Below are positions 40,126-53,264 of a DNA stretch of 64,000 nucleotides, piece after piece. This stretch comes from Liolophura sinensis. Lineage: Eukaryota > Mollusca > Polyplacophora > Chitonida > Chitonidae. Location: NCBI RefSeq assembly GCF_032854445.1, contig NW_027018156.1, positions 1 to 64,000 on the forward strand. The letters are read 5' to 3'. Position 1 is the stretch's first letter. Every line of letters begins with the position of its first letter. Under the pieces are notes generated by a model that had not been told where the DNA came from, searched no databases, and saw only the letters and a program-made list of their open reading frames with translations. A program made the translations under genes and the position numbers.

Positions 40126-42321
40126 TTCGATTTCTCGTCACAAAATACGTCGGATTAGCCTCTTACCAGCAGCACTGGAACAGTTTTTCCACTTTTGCAT
40201 TTTTACCTGGTCTTTTTGTTAATTGAAATCGGCTACACTGTACTCTGTACAATCGCGACTGGTCTTTACTATATTCAACTTTTGACTATAAGTTATGTGC
40301 CCTTCGGTAGCCCAGAAGACCTGAAATCTTTGGGCCAAGCCCATTTAACTCACCCAGCAATTGCCTTACTTCTAAGTCCAAGACAATCTCAATGTCTTTA
40401 TCTACGTGTAGAAAAACCAGACCATTTGTACATAAAAAACACAAGGTACTTGATACAGTCTTCTGTACAAAGTACAACTAAACACTGACCCACATTTATA
40501 AGGTGACAACAGATGCGGAATTGAGCCAGGCATCGGCAGCTGTTGAAAAATTGCAAATTTCCCTGGTTTCCGTGGAGTAAGAGCCGTTGCTGGGCACGTG
40601 ATTATGACATAAATGATCATTCCATTGTCACTACAGCCAAAAGTATTGGTCGGACAGCAACGCGGTTTGCACCATTCGATTTGTCGTCACAAAATACGTC
40701 GGATTAGCCTCTTACCAGCACCACTGGAACAATTTTTCCAATTTTGCATTTTTACCTGGTCTTTTTGTTAATTGAAATTGGCTACACTGTACTCTGTACA
40801 ATCGCGACTGGTCATTACTATATTCAACTTTTGACTATAAGTTATGTGCCCTTCGGTAGCCCAGAAGACGTCAAATCTTTGGGCTAAGCCCATTTAACTC
40901 ACCCAGCAATTGTCTTACTTCTAAGTCCAAGACAATCTCAATGTCTTTATCTACGTGTAGGAAAACCAAACTATTTGTACGTGAAAAACACAAGGTACTT
41001 GATACAGTCTGCTGTATAAAGTACAACTAAACACTGACCCACTTCAGTAAGGTGCCAAAAGATTCGGAATTGGGCCAGGCATCGGCAGCTGTTGAAAAAT
41101 TGCAAATTTCCCTGGTTTCCATGGAGTAAGAGCCGTTGCTGGGCACGTGATTATGACATAAATGATCATTTAATTGTCACTACAGGCAAAAGTATTGGTC
41201 GGAGAGCAACGCGGTTTGCACCATTTGATTTCTCGTCACAAAATACGTCGGATTAGTCTCTTACCAGCAGCACTGGAACAGTTTTTCCAATTTTGCATTT
41301 TTACCTGGTCTTTTTGTTATTTGAAATCGGCTACACTGTACTCTGTCAAATCGCGACTGGTCATTACTATATTCAACTTTTGACTATAAGTTATATGCCC
41401 TTCGGTAGCCCAGAAGACGTCAAATCTTTCGGCTAAGCCCATTTAACTCACCCAGCAATTGTCTTACTTCTAAGTCCAAGACAATCTCAATGTCTTTATC
41501 CACGTGTAGAAAAACTACACCATTTGTACATGAAAAACACAAGGTACTTGATACAGTCTGCTGTAAAAAGTACAACTGACCACAGACCCACAGGAATAAG
41601 GTGCCAAAAGATTGGGAATTGAGCCAGGCATCGGCAGCTGTTGAAAAATTGCAAATATCCCTGGTTTCCATGGAGTAAGAGCCGTTGCTACGCACGTGAT
41701 TATGACATAAATGATATTTCAATTGTCGCTACAGCCAAAAGTATTGGTCGGAGAGCAAATCGGATTGCACCATTCGATTTCTCGTCACAAAATACGTCGG
41801 ATAAGCCTCTTACTAGTAGCACTGGAACAGTTTTTCCGCTTTTGCATTTTTGCCTGGTCCTTTTGTTAATTGAAACTGGCTACACTGTACTCTGTACAAT
41901 CGCGACTGGTCATTACTATATTTAACTTTTGACTATAAGTTATGTGCCCTTCGGTAGCTCAGAAGACCTGAAATCTTTGAGCCAAGCCCATTTCACTCAC
42001 CCAGCAATTGTCTTACTTCTAAGTCCAAGACAATCTCAATGTCTTTATCTACGTGTAGAAAAACCACACCATTTGTACATAAAAAACACAAGGTACTTGA
42101 TACAGTCTGCTGTAAAAAGTACAACTAAACACTGACCAACATTTATAAGGTGCCAAAAGATACGGAATTTGGCCAGGCATCGGCAGCTGTTAAAAAATTG
42201 CAAATATCCCTGGTTTCCATGGAGTAAGAGCCGTTGCTGGGCACGTGATTATGACATCATTATTCATTGAATTGTCGCTACAGCCAAAAGTATTGGTCGG
42301 AGAGCAACGCGGTTTGCACCA
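40126..42321 (+). repeat. Tetramer block E copy 2
   Basis: This is the tandem copy of the tetramer at 37930-40125 with the same rare markers. It has GGTCTTTACTAT near 40261 in place of GGTCATTACTAT and GTTATTTGAAATCGG near 41317. A partial third copy of the first monomer follows to ~42705, then switches to another unit type at GGTGACAACAGATACGG. Confidence 0.85.
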
Positions 42322-43325
42322 TTCGATTTGTCGTCACAAAATACGTCGGATTAGCCTCTTACCAGCAGCACTGGAACAGTTTTTCCACTTTTGCATTTTT
42401 ACCTGGTCTTTTTGTTAATTGAAATCGGCTACACTGTACTCTGTACAATCGCGACTGGTCATTACTATATTCAACTTTTGACTATAAGTTATGTGCCCTT
42501 CGGTAGCCCAGAAGACCTGAAATCTTTGGGCCAAGCCCATTTAACTCACCCAGCAATTGCCTTACTTCTAAGTCCAAGACAATCTAAATGTCTTTATCTA
42601 CGTGTAGAAAAACCAGACCATTTGTACATAAAAAACACAAGGTACTTGATACAGTCTTCTGTAAAAAGTACAACTAAACACTGACCCACATTTATAAGGT
42701 GACAACAGATACGGAATTTGGCCAGGCATCGGCAGGTGTTAAAAAATTGCAAATATCCCTGGTTTCCATGGAGTAAGAGCCGTTGCAGGGCACGTGATTA
42801 TGACATCAGTATTCATTGAATTGTCGCTACAGCCAAAAGTATTGGTCGGAGAGCAACGCGGTTTGCACCATTCGATTTGTCGTCACAAAATACGTCGGAT
42901 TAGCCTCTTACCAGCAGCACTGGAACAGTTTTTCCACTTTTGCATTTTTACCTGGTCTTTTTGTTAATTGAAATCGGCTACACTGTACTCTGTACAATCG
43001 CGACTGGTCATTACTATATTCAACTTTTGACTATAAGTTATGTGCCCTTCGGTAGCCCAGAAGACCTGAAATCTTTGGGCCAAGCCCATTTAACTCACCC
43101 AGCAATTGTCTTACTTCTAAGTGCAAGACAATCTCAATGTCTTTATCTACGTGTAGAAAAACCACACCATTTGTACGTGAAAAACACAAGGTACTTGATA
43201 CAGTCTGCTGTAAAAAGTACAACTGAACACTGACCCACTTCAGTAAGGTGCCAAAAGATGCGGAATTGAGCCAGGCATCGGCAGCTGTTGAAAAATTGCA
43301 AATTTCCCTGGTTTCCATGGAGTAA
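40700..43325 (+). repeat. Block F copy 1 (~4.8 monomers, partner 9 monomers right)
   Basis: The block matches ~45641-48267 at an offset of 4,941-4,942 bases. Shared markers include CAGCACCACTGG, CTGTCAAATCG, TATCCACGTG, AAAACTACACC, TATATTTAAC, CATTTCACTCACC, GACAACAGATACGG and the unusual GGCAGGTGTTAAAAAATTG near 42731 and 47673. The chimeric switch at ~42705 is shared by both copies, so it predates this duplication. Confidence 0.8.
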
Positions 43326-43329
43326 GAGC

Positions 43330-45600
43330 CGTTGCTACGCACGTGATTATGACATCAATGATCATTCAATTGTCGCTACAGCCAAAAGTATTGGTCGGAG
43401 AGCAACGCGGTTTGCACCATTCGATTTCTCGTCACAAAATACGTCGGATTAGCCTCTTACTAGTAGCACTGGAACAGTTTTTCCACTTTTGCATTTTTGC
43501 CTGGTCTTTTTGTTAATTGAAACTGGCTACACTGTACTCTGTACAATCGCGACTGGTCATTACTATATTCAACTTTTGATTATAAGTTATGTGCCCTTCG
43601 GTAGCTCAGAAGACCTGAAATCTTTGGGCTAAGCCCATTTAACTCACCCAGCAATTGTCTTACTTCTAAGTCCAAGACAATCTCAATGTCTTTATCTACG
43701 TGTAGAAAAACCAGACCGTTTGTACTTTAAAAACACAAGGTACTTGATACAGTCTGCTGTAAAAAGTACAACTAAACACTGACCCACATTTATAAGGTGC
43801 CAAAAGATTCGGAATTGGGCCAGGCATCGGCAGCTGTTGAAAAATTGCAAATTTCCCTGGTTTCCATGGAGTAAGAGCCGTTGCTGGGCACGTGATTATG
43901 ACATAAATGATCATTCAATTGTCGCTACAGCCAAAAGTATTGGTCGGAGAGCAACGCGGATTGCACCATTCGATTTCTCGTCACAAAATACGTCGGATTA
44001 GGCTCTTACTAGTAGCACTGAAACAGTTTTTCCACTTTTGCATTTTTACCTGGTCTTTTTGTTAATTGAAATCGGCTACACTGTACTCTGTACAATCGCG
44101 ACTGGTCATTACTATATTCAACTTTTGACTATAAGTTATGTGCCCTTCGGTAGCCCAGAAGACCTGAAATCTTTGGGTTAAGCCCATTTAACTCACCCAG
44201 CAATTGTCTTACTTCTAAGTCCAAGACAATCTCAATGTCTTTATCTACGTGTAGAAAAACCAGACCATTTGTACATAAAAAACACAAGGTACTTGATACA
44301 GTCTGCTGTAAAAAGTACAACTAAACACTGACGCACATTTTTAAGGTGCCAAAAGATGCAGAATTGGGCCAGGCATCGGCAGCTGTTAAAAAATTGCAAA
44401 TATCCCTGGTTTCCATGGAGTAAGAGCCGTTGCTGTGCACGTGATTATGACATAAATGATCATTCAATTGTCACTACAGGCAAAAATATTGGTCGGAGAG
44501 CAACGCGGTTTGCACCATTCGATTTCTCGTCACAAAATACGTCGGATTAGCCTCTTACTAGTAGCACTGGAACAGTTTTTCCACTTTTGCAATATTGCTT
44601 CGTGTTTTTGTTAATTGAAATCGGCTAAACTGCACTCTGTACAATCGCGACTGGTCATTACTATATTCAACTTTTGACTATAAGTTATGTGCCCTTCGGT
44701 AGCCCAGAAGACGTCAAATCTATCGGCTAAGCCCATTTAACTCACCCAGCAATTGCCTTACTTCTAAGTGCAAGACAATCTTAATGTCTTTATCTACGTG
44801 TAGAAAAACCACACCATTTGTACGTGAAAAACACAAGGTACTTGATACAGTCTGCTGTAAAAAGTACAACTGAACACTGACCCACTTCAGTAAGGTGCCA
44901 AAAGATGCAGAATTGAGCCAGGCATCGGCAGCTGTTGAAAAATTGCAAATTTCCCTGGTTTCCATGGAGTAAGAGCCGTTGCTGGGCACGTGATTATGAC
45001 ATAAATGATTAATCAATTGTCGCTACAGCCAAAAGTAGTGGTCGGAGAGCAACGCAGTTTGGACCATTCGATTTCTCGTCACAAAATACGTCGGATTAGC
45101 CTCTTACCAGCAGCACTGGAACAGTTTTTCCACTTTTGCATTTTTGCCTGGTCTTTTTGTTAATTGAAACTGGCTACACTGTACTCTGTACAATCGCGAC
45201 TGGTCATTACTATATTCAACTTTTGACTATAAGTTATGTGCCCTTCGGTAGCCCAGAAGACCTGAAATCTTTGGGCTAAGCCCATTTAACTCACCCAGCA
45301 ATTGCCTTACTTCTAAGTGCAAGACAATCTCAATGTCTTTATCTACGTGTAGAAAAACCACACCATTTGTACGTGAAAACCACAAGGTACTTGATACAGT
45401 CTGCTGTAAAAACTACAACTGACCACAGACCCACATGAATAAGGTGCCAAAAGATGCGGAATTGAGCCAGGCATCGGCAGCTGTTGAAAAAATGCAAATA
45501 TCCCTGGTTTCCATGGAGTAAGAGCCGTTGCTGGGCACGTGATTATGACATAAATGATCATTCAATTGTCACTACAGGCAAATGTATTGGTCGGAGAGCA
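43330..45600 (+). repeat. Block G copy 1 (~4 monomers, partner 12 monomers right)
   Basis: The block matches 49919-52189 at an offset of 6,589 bases. Shared markers are TTTTGATTATAAG, CCAGACCGTTTGTACTTT, GGATTAGGCTC with ACTGAAACAG, AATATTGCTTCGTG (44591-44604), CAAATCTATCGGC and GCAGTTTGGACC. The GTTTGGACC change is found in these two copies and not in the 30 kb relative. Confidence 0.85.
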
Positions 45601-45640
45601 ACGCGGTTTGCACCATTCGATTTCTCGTCACAAAATACGT

Positions 45641-48267
45641 CGGATTAGCCTCTTACCAGCACCACTGGAACAATTTTTCCAATTTTGCATTTTTACCTGG
45701 TCTTTTTGTTAATTGAAATTGGCTACACTGCACTCTGTACAATCGCGACTGGTCATTACTATATTCAACTTTTGACTATAAGTTATGTGCCCTTCGGTAG
45801 CCCAGAAGACGTCAAATCTTTGGGCTAAGCCCATTTAACTCACCCAGCAATTGTCTTACTTCTAAGTCCAAGACAATCTCAATGTCTTTATCTACGTGTA
45901 GGAAAACCACACCATTTGTACGTGAAAAACACAAGGTACTTGATACAGTCTGCTGTATAAAGTACAACTAAACACTGACCCACTTCAGTAAGGTGCCAAA
46001 AGATTCGGAATTGGGCCAGGCATCGGCAGCTGTTGAAAAATTGCAAATTTCCCTGGTTTCCATGGAGTAAGAGCCGTTGCTGGGCACGTGATTATGACAT
46101 AAATGATCATTTAATTGTCACTACAGGCAAAAGTATTGGTCGGAGAGCAACGCGGTTTGCCCCATTCGATTTCTCGTCACAAAATACGTCGGATTAGTCT
46201 CTTACCAGCAGCACTGGAACAGTTTTTTCCAATTTTGCATTTTTACCTGGTCTTTTTGTTAATTGAAATCGGCTACACTGTACTCTGTCAAATCGCGATT
46301 GGTCATTACTATATTCAACTTTTGACTATAAGTTATATGCCCTTCGGTAGCCCAGAAGACGTCAAATCTTTCGGCTCAGCCCATTTAACTCACCCAGCAA
46401 TTGTCTTACTTCTAAGTCCAAGACAATCTCAATGTCTTTATCCACGTGTAGAAAAACTACACCATTTGTACATGAAAAACACAAGGTACTTGATACAGTC
46501 TGCTGTAAAAAGTACAACTGACCACAGACCCACAGGAAAAAGGTGCCAAAAGATTGGGAATTGAGCCAGGCATCGGCAGCTGTTGAAAAATTGCAAATAT
46601 CCCTGGTTTCCATGGAGTAAGAGCCGTTGCTACGCACGTGATTATGACATAAATGATATTTCAATTGTCGCTACAGCCAAAAGTATTGGTCGGAGAGCAA
46701 CGCGGATTGCACCATTCGATTTCTCGTCACAAAATACGTCGGATAAGCCTCTTACTAGTAGCACTGGAACAGTTTTTCCGCTTTTGCATTTTTGCCTGGT
46801 CGTTTTGTTAATTGAAATCGGCTACACTGTACTCTGTACAATCGCGACTGGTCATTACTATATTTAACTTTTGACTATAAGTTATGTGCCCTTCGGTAGC
46901 TCAGAAGACCTGAAATCTTTGAGCCAAGCCCATTTCACTCACCCAGCAATTGTCTTACTTCTAAGTCCAAGACAATCTCAATGTCTTTATCTACGTGTAG
47001 AAAAACCACACCATTTGTATATAAAAAACACAAGGTACTTGATACAGTCTGCTGTAAAAAGTACAACTAAACACTGACCAACATTTATAAGGTGCCAAAA
47101 GATACGGAATTTGGCCAGGCATCGGCAGCTGTTAAAAAATTGCAAATATCCCTGGTTTCCATGGAGTAAGAGCCGTTGGTGGGCACGTGATTATGACATC
47201 AATATTCATTGAATTGTCGCTACAGCCAAAAGTATTGGTCGGAGAGCAACGCGGTTTGCACCATTCGATTTGTCGTCACAAAATACGTCGGATTAGCCTC
47301 TTACCAGCAGCACTGGAACAGTTTTTCCACTTTTGCATTTTTACCTGGTCTTTTTGTTAATTGAAATCGGCTACACTGTACTCTGTACAATCGCGACTGG
47401 TCATTACTATATTCAACTTTTGACTATAAGTTATGTGCCCTTCGGTAGCCCAGAAGACCTGAAATCTTTGGGCCAAGCCCATTTAACTCACCCAGCAATT
47501 GCCTTACTTCTAAGTCCAAGACAATCTCAATGTCTTTATCTACGTGTAGAAAAACCAGACCATTTGTACATAAAAAACACAAGGTACTTGATACAGTCTT
47601 CTGTAAAAAGTACAACTAAACACTGACCCACATTTATAAGGTGACAACAGATACGGAATTTGGCCAGGCATCGGCAGGTGTTAAAAAATTGCAAATATCC
47701 CTGGTTTCCATGGAGTAAGAGCCGTTGCTGGGCACGTGATTATGACATCAATATTCATTGAATTGTCGCTACAGCCAAAAGTATTGGTCGGAGAGCAACG
47801 CGGTTTGCACCATTCGATTTGTCGTCACAAAATACGTCGGATTAGCTCTTACCAGCAGCACTGGAACAGTTTTTCCACTTTTGCATTTTTACCTGGTCTT
47901 TTTGTTAATTGAAATCGGCTACACAGTACTCTGTACAATCGCGACTGGTCATTACTATATTCAACTTTTGACTATAAGTTATGTGCCCTTCGGTAGCCCA
48001 GAAGACCTGAAATCTTTGGGCCAAGCCCATTTAACTCACCCAGCAATTGTCTTACTTCTAAGTGCAAGACAATCTCAATGTCTTTATCTACGTGTAGAAA
48101 AACCACACCATTTGTACGTGAAAAAACACAAGGTACTTGATACAGTCGGCTGTAAAAAGTACAACTGAACACTGACCCACTTCAGTAAGGTGCCAAAAGA
48201 TGCGGAATTGAGCCAGGCATCGGCAGCTGTTGAAAAATTGCAAATTTCCCTGGTTTCCATGGAGTAA
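45641..48267 (+). repeat. Block F copy 2
   Basis: This is the second copy of block F. It differs from copy 1 by GTCGTTTTG near 46800, CGCGATTGGTC near 46294, GTTGGTGGGCACG near 47176, a missing C near 47845 and CACAGTACTCTG near 47923. Its right end runs into a short cluster of length changes. Confidence 0.8.
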
Positions 48268-48350
48268 GAGCCGTTGCTGGGCACGTGATTATGACATAAA
48301 TGATCATTCCATTGTCACTACAGCCAAAAGTATTGGTGGACAGCAAACGC
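47840..48350 (+). repeat. Local cluster of length changes inside the array
   Basis: Within about 500 bases there is a missing C (GGATTAGCTCTTACC near 47845), an extra A (GAAAAAACACAAGG near 48121), and a missing base plus an extra A in ATTGGTGGACAGCAAACGCGG near 48333-48350, besides the odd substitution CAGTCGGCTG near 48146. Units on either side keep exact spacing. The cluster sits at the junction between block F copy 2 and the next block. Confidence 0.65.
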
Positions 48351-48499
48351 GGTTTGGACCATTCGATTTGTCGTCACAAAATACGTCGGATTAGCCTCTT
48401 ACCAGCAGCACTGGAACAATTTTTCCAATTTTGCATTTTTACCTGGTCTTTTTGTTAATTGAAATTGGCTACACTGTACTCTGTACAATCGCGACTGGT

Positions 48500-49120
48500 C
48501 ATTACTATATTTAACTTTTGACTATAAGTTATGTGCCCTTCGGTAGCTCAGAAGACCTGAAATCTTTGAGCCAAGCCCATTTCACTCACCCAGCAATTGT
48601 CTTACTTCTAAGTCCAAGACAATCTCAATGTCTTTATCTACGTGTAGAAAAACCACACCATTTGTACATAAAAAACACAAGGTACTTGATACAGTCTGCT
48701 GTAAAAAGTACAACTAAACACTGACCAACATTTATAAGGTGCCAAAAGATACGGAATTTGGCCAGGCATCGGCAGCTGTTAAAAAATTGCAAATATCCCT
48801 GGTTTCCATGGAGTAAGAGCCGTTGCTGGGCACGTGATTATGACATCAATATTCATTGAATTGTCGCTACAGCCAAAAGTATTGGTCGGAGAGCAACGCG
48901 GTTTGCACCATTCGATTTCTCGTCACAAAATACGTCGGATTAGCCTCTTACCAGCTGCACTGGAACAGTTTTTCCACTTTTGCATTTTTACCTGGTCTTT
49001 TTGTTAATTGAAATCGGCTACACTGTACTCTGTACAATCGCGACTGGTCTTTACTATATTCAACTTTTGACTATAAGTTATGTGCCCTTCGGTAGCCCAG
49101 AAGACCTGAAATCTTTGGGC
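48500..49120 (+). repeat. Copy of 39.7-40.3 kb (16 monomers left)
   Basis: TATATTTAAC, TTGAGCCAAGCCC with CATTTCACTC, CATCAATATTCATTG and the rare GGTCTTTACTAT (near 49046) occur in the same order as at 39.72-40.34 kb. The offset is 8,785 bases. The copies separate near 49144 (GTCTTACTTCTAAGTGC against GCCTTACTTCTAAGTCC). Confidence 0.7.
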
Positions 49121-49918
49121 CAAGCCCATTTAACTCACCCAGCAATTGTCTTACTTCTAAGTGCAAGACAATCTCAATGTCTTTATCTACGTGTAGAAAA
49201 ACCACACCATTTGTACGTGAAAAACACAAGGTACTTGATACAGTCTGCTGTAAAAAGTACAACTGAACACTGACCCACTTCAGTAAGGTGCCAAAAGATG
49301 CGGAATTGAGCCAGGCATCGGCAGCTGTTGAAAAATTGCAAATTTCCCTGGTTTCCATGGAGTAAGAGCCGTTGCTGGGCACGTGATTATGACATAAATG
49401 ATCATTCCATTGTCACTACAGCCAAAAGTATTGGCCGGACAGCAACGCGGTTTGCACCATTCGATTTGTCGTCGCAAAATACGTCGGATTAGTCTCTTAC
49501 CATCAGCACTGGAACAATGTTTCCAATTTTGCATTTTTACCTGGTCTTTTTGTTAATTGAAATTGGCTACACTGTACTCTGTACAATCGCGACTGGTCAT
49601 TACTATATTCAACTTTTGACTATAAGTTATGTGCCCTTCGGTAGCCCAGAAGACGTCAAATCTTTGGGCTAAGCCCATTTAACTCACCCAGCAATTGTCT
49701 TACTTCTAAGTCCAAGACAATCTCAATGTCTTTATCTACGTGTAGGAAAACCACACCATTTGTACGTGAAAAACACAAGGTACTTGATACAGTCTGCTGT
49801 ATAAAGTACAACTGAACACTGACCCACTTCAGTAAGGTGCCAAAAGATTCGGAATTGGGCCAGGCATCGGCAGCTGTTGAAAAATTGCAAATTTCCCTGG
49901 TTTCCATGGAGTAAGAGC

Positions 49919-52189
49919 CGTTGCTACGCACGTGATTATGACATCAATGATCATTCAATTGTCGCTACAGCCAAAAGTATTGGTCGGAGAGCAACGCGGT
50001 TTGCACCATTCGATTTCTCGTCACAAAATACGTCGGATTAGCCTCTTACTAGTAGCACTGGAACAGTTTTTCCACTTTTGCATTTTTGCCTGGTCTTTTT
50101 GTTAATTGAAACTGGCTACACTGTACTCTGTACAATCGCGACTGGTCATTACTATATTCAACTTTTGATTATAAGTTATGTGCCCTTCGGTAGCTCAGAA
50201 GACCTGAAATCTTTGGGCTAAGCCCATTTAACTCACCCAGCAATTGTCTTACTTCTAAGTCCAAGACAATCTCAATGTCTTTATCTACGTGTAGAAAAAC
50301 CAGACCGTTTGTACTTTAAAAACACAAGGTACTTGATACAGTCTGCTGTAAAAAGTACAACTAAACACTGACCCACATTTATAAGGTGCCAAAAGATTCG
50401 GAATTGGGCCAGGCATCGGCAGCTGTTGAAAAATTGCAAATTTCCCTGGTTTCCATGGAGTAAGAGCCGTTGCTGGGCACGTGATTATGACATAAATGAT
50501 CATTCAATTGTCGCTACAGCCAAAAGTATTGGTCGGAGAGCAACGCGGATTGCACCATTCGATTTCTCGTCACAAAATACGTCGGATTAGGCTCTTACTA
50601 GTAGCACTGAAACAGTTTTTCCACTTTTGCATTTTTACCTGGTCTTTTTGTTAATTGAAATCGGCTACACTGTACTCTGTACAATCGCGACTGGTCATTA
50701 CTATATTCAACTTTTGACTATAAGTTATGTGCCCTTCGGTAGCCCAGAAGACCTGAAATCTTTGGGTTAAGCCCATTTAACTCACCCAGCAATTGTCTTA
50801 CTTCTAAGTCCAAGACAATCTCAATGTCTTTATCTACGTGTAGAAAAACCAGACCATTTGTACATAAAAAACACAAGGTACTTGATACAGTCTGCTGTAA
50901 AAAGTACAACTAAACACTGACGCACATTTTTAAGGTGCCAAAAGATGCAGAATTGGGCCAGGCATCGGCAGCTGTTAAAAAATTGCAAATATCCCTGGTT
51001 TCCATGGAGTAAGAGCCGTTGCTGTGCACGTGATTATGACATAAATGATCATTCAATTGTCACTACAGGCAAAAATATTGGTCGGAGAGCAACGCGGTTT
51101 GCACCATTCGATTTCTCGTCACAAAATACGTCGGATTAGCCTCTTACTAGTAGCACTGGAACAGTTTTTCCACTTTTGCAATATTGCTTCGTGTTTTTGT
51201 TAATTGAAATCGGCTAAACTGCACTCTGTACAATCGCGACTGGTCATTACTATATTCAACTTTTGACTATAAGTTATGTGCCCTTCGGTAGCCCAGAAGA
51301 CGTCAAATCTATCGGCTAAGCCCATTTAACTCACCCAGCAATTGCCTTACTTCTAAGTGCAAGACAATCTTAATGTCTTTATCTACGTGTAGAAAAACCA
51401 CACCATTTGTACGTGAAAAACACAAGGTACTTGATACAGTCTGCTGTAAAAAGTACAACTGAACACTGACCCACTTCAGTAAGGTGCCAAAAGATGCAGA
51501 ATTGAGCCAGGCATCGGCAGCTGTTGAAAAATTGCAAATTTCCCTGGTTTCCATGGAGTAAGAGCCGTTGCTGGGCACGTGATTATGACATAAATGATTA
51601 ATCAATTGTCGCTACAGCCAAAAGTAGTGGTCGGAGAGCAACGCAGTTTGGACCATTCGATTTCTCGTCACAAAATACGTCGGATTAGCCTCTTACCAGC
51701 AGCACTGGAACAGTTTTTCCACTTTTGCATTTTTGCCTGGTCTTTTTGTTAATTGAAACTGGCTACACTGTACTCTGTACAATCGCGACTGGTCATTACT
51801 ATATTCAACTTTTGACTATAAGTTATGTGCCCTTCGGTAGCCCAGAAGACCTGAAATCTTTGGGCTAAGCCCATTTAACTCACCCAGCAATTGCCTTACT
51901 TCTAAGTGCAAGACAATCTCAATGTCTTTATCTACGTGTAGAAAAACCACACCATTTGTACGTGAAAACCACAAGGTACTTGATACAGTCTGCTGTAAAA
52001 AGTACAACTGACCACAGACCCACATGAATAAGGTGCCAAAAGATGCGGAATTGAGCCAGGCATCGGCAGCTGTTGAAAAAATGCAAATTTCCCTGGTTTC
52101 CATGGAGTAAGAGCCGTTGCTGGGCACGTGATTATGACATAAATGATCATTCAATTGTCACTACAGGCAAATGTATTGGTCGGAGAGCA
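49919..52189 (+). repeat. Block G copy 2
   Basis: This is the second copy of 43330-45600. It overlaps block C copy 2, so this region shares its left part with 43-45 kb and its right part with 29-31 kb. Copy 1 has two changes absent here: AAACTACAACTG near 45411 and AAATGCAAATATCC near 45489. Confidence 0.85.
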
Positions 52190-52703
52190 ACGCGGTTTGC
52201 ACTATTCGATTTGTCGTCACAAAATACGTCGGATTAGAATCTTACCAGCAGCACTGGAACAGTTTTTCCACTTTTGCATTTTTGCCTGGTCTTTTTGTTA
52301 ATTGATACCGGCTACACTGCACTCTGTACAATCGCGACTGGTCATTACTATATTCAACTTTTGACTATAAGTTATGTGCCCTTCGGTAGCCCAGAAGACG
52401 TCAATTCTTTGGGCCAAGCCCATTTAACTCACCCAGCAATTGCCTTACTTCTAAGTGCAAGACAATCTCAATGTCTTTATCTACGTGTAGAAAAACCACA
52501 CCATTTGTACGTGAAAAACACAAGGTACTTGATACAGTCTGCTGTAAAAAGTACAACTGAACACTGACCCACTTCAGTAAGGTGCCAAAAGATTCGGAAT
52601 TGAGCCAGGCATCGGCAGCTCTTGAAAAATTGCAAATTTCCCTGGTTTCCATGGAGTAAGAGCCGTTGCTGGGCACGTGATTATGACATAAATGATCATT
52701 CAA
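50513..52703 (+). repeat. Block C copy 2
   Basis: This is the second copy of the four-monomer block at 29100-31290. Its left part also matches 43.3-45.6 kb, 12 monomers to the left, but the GATTAGAATC unit near 52230 matches only the 30.8 kb copy. So the array holds at least three versions of this block, and this one is the more complete match to the left-hand original. Confidence 0.8.
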
Positions 52704-53264
52704 TTGTCGCTACAGCCAAAAGTAGTGGTCGAAGAGCAACGCGGTTTGCACCATTCGATTTCTCGTCACAAAATACGTCGGATTAAGCTCTTACCAGCAG
52801 CACTGGAACAGTTTTTCCACTTTTGCATTTTTGCCTGGTCTTTTTGTTAATTGAAACTGGCTACACTGTACTCTGTACAATCGCGACTGGTCATTACTAT
52901 ATTCAACTTTTGACTATAAGTCATGTGCCCTTCGGTAGCCCAGAAGACGTCAAATCTTTCGGCTCAGCCCATTTAACTCACCCAGCAATTGTCTTACTTC
53001 TAAGTCCAAGACAATCTCAATGTCTTTATCTACGTGTAGAAAAACCACACCATTTGTACATAAAAAACACAAGGTACTTGATACAGTCTGCTGTAAAAAG
53101 TACAACTAAACACTGACCCACATTTATAAGGTGCCAAAAGATGTGGAATTGAGCCAGGCATCGGCAGCTGTTAAAAAATTGCAAATATCCCTGGTTTCCA
53201 TGGAGTAAGAGCCGTTGCTGGGCACGTGATTATGACATCAATGATCATTGATCTGTCGCTACAG

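Larger units (their letters stand above)
22700..52700 (+). repeat. Satellite domain II (GACGTC / GTCCAAGAC-rich subfamilies)
   Basis: In this domain many monomers carry GACGTCAAATC (AatII site) where domain I has GACCTGAAATC. They also often have GTCCAAGAC, TTAAAAAATTGCAAATATCC, ACTAGTAGCAC and GTACATAAAAAACAC. CTTTGTGTT is absent. Blocks repeated at 2, 4, 9, 12, 27 and 39 monomers fill most of the domain, so it appears to have been built by several overlapping amplification rounds. The right limit is where the domain III markers begin to dominate, near 52.7-53.3 kb. Confidence 0.65.
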
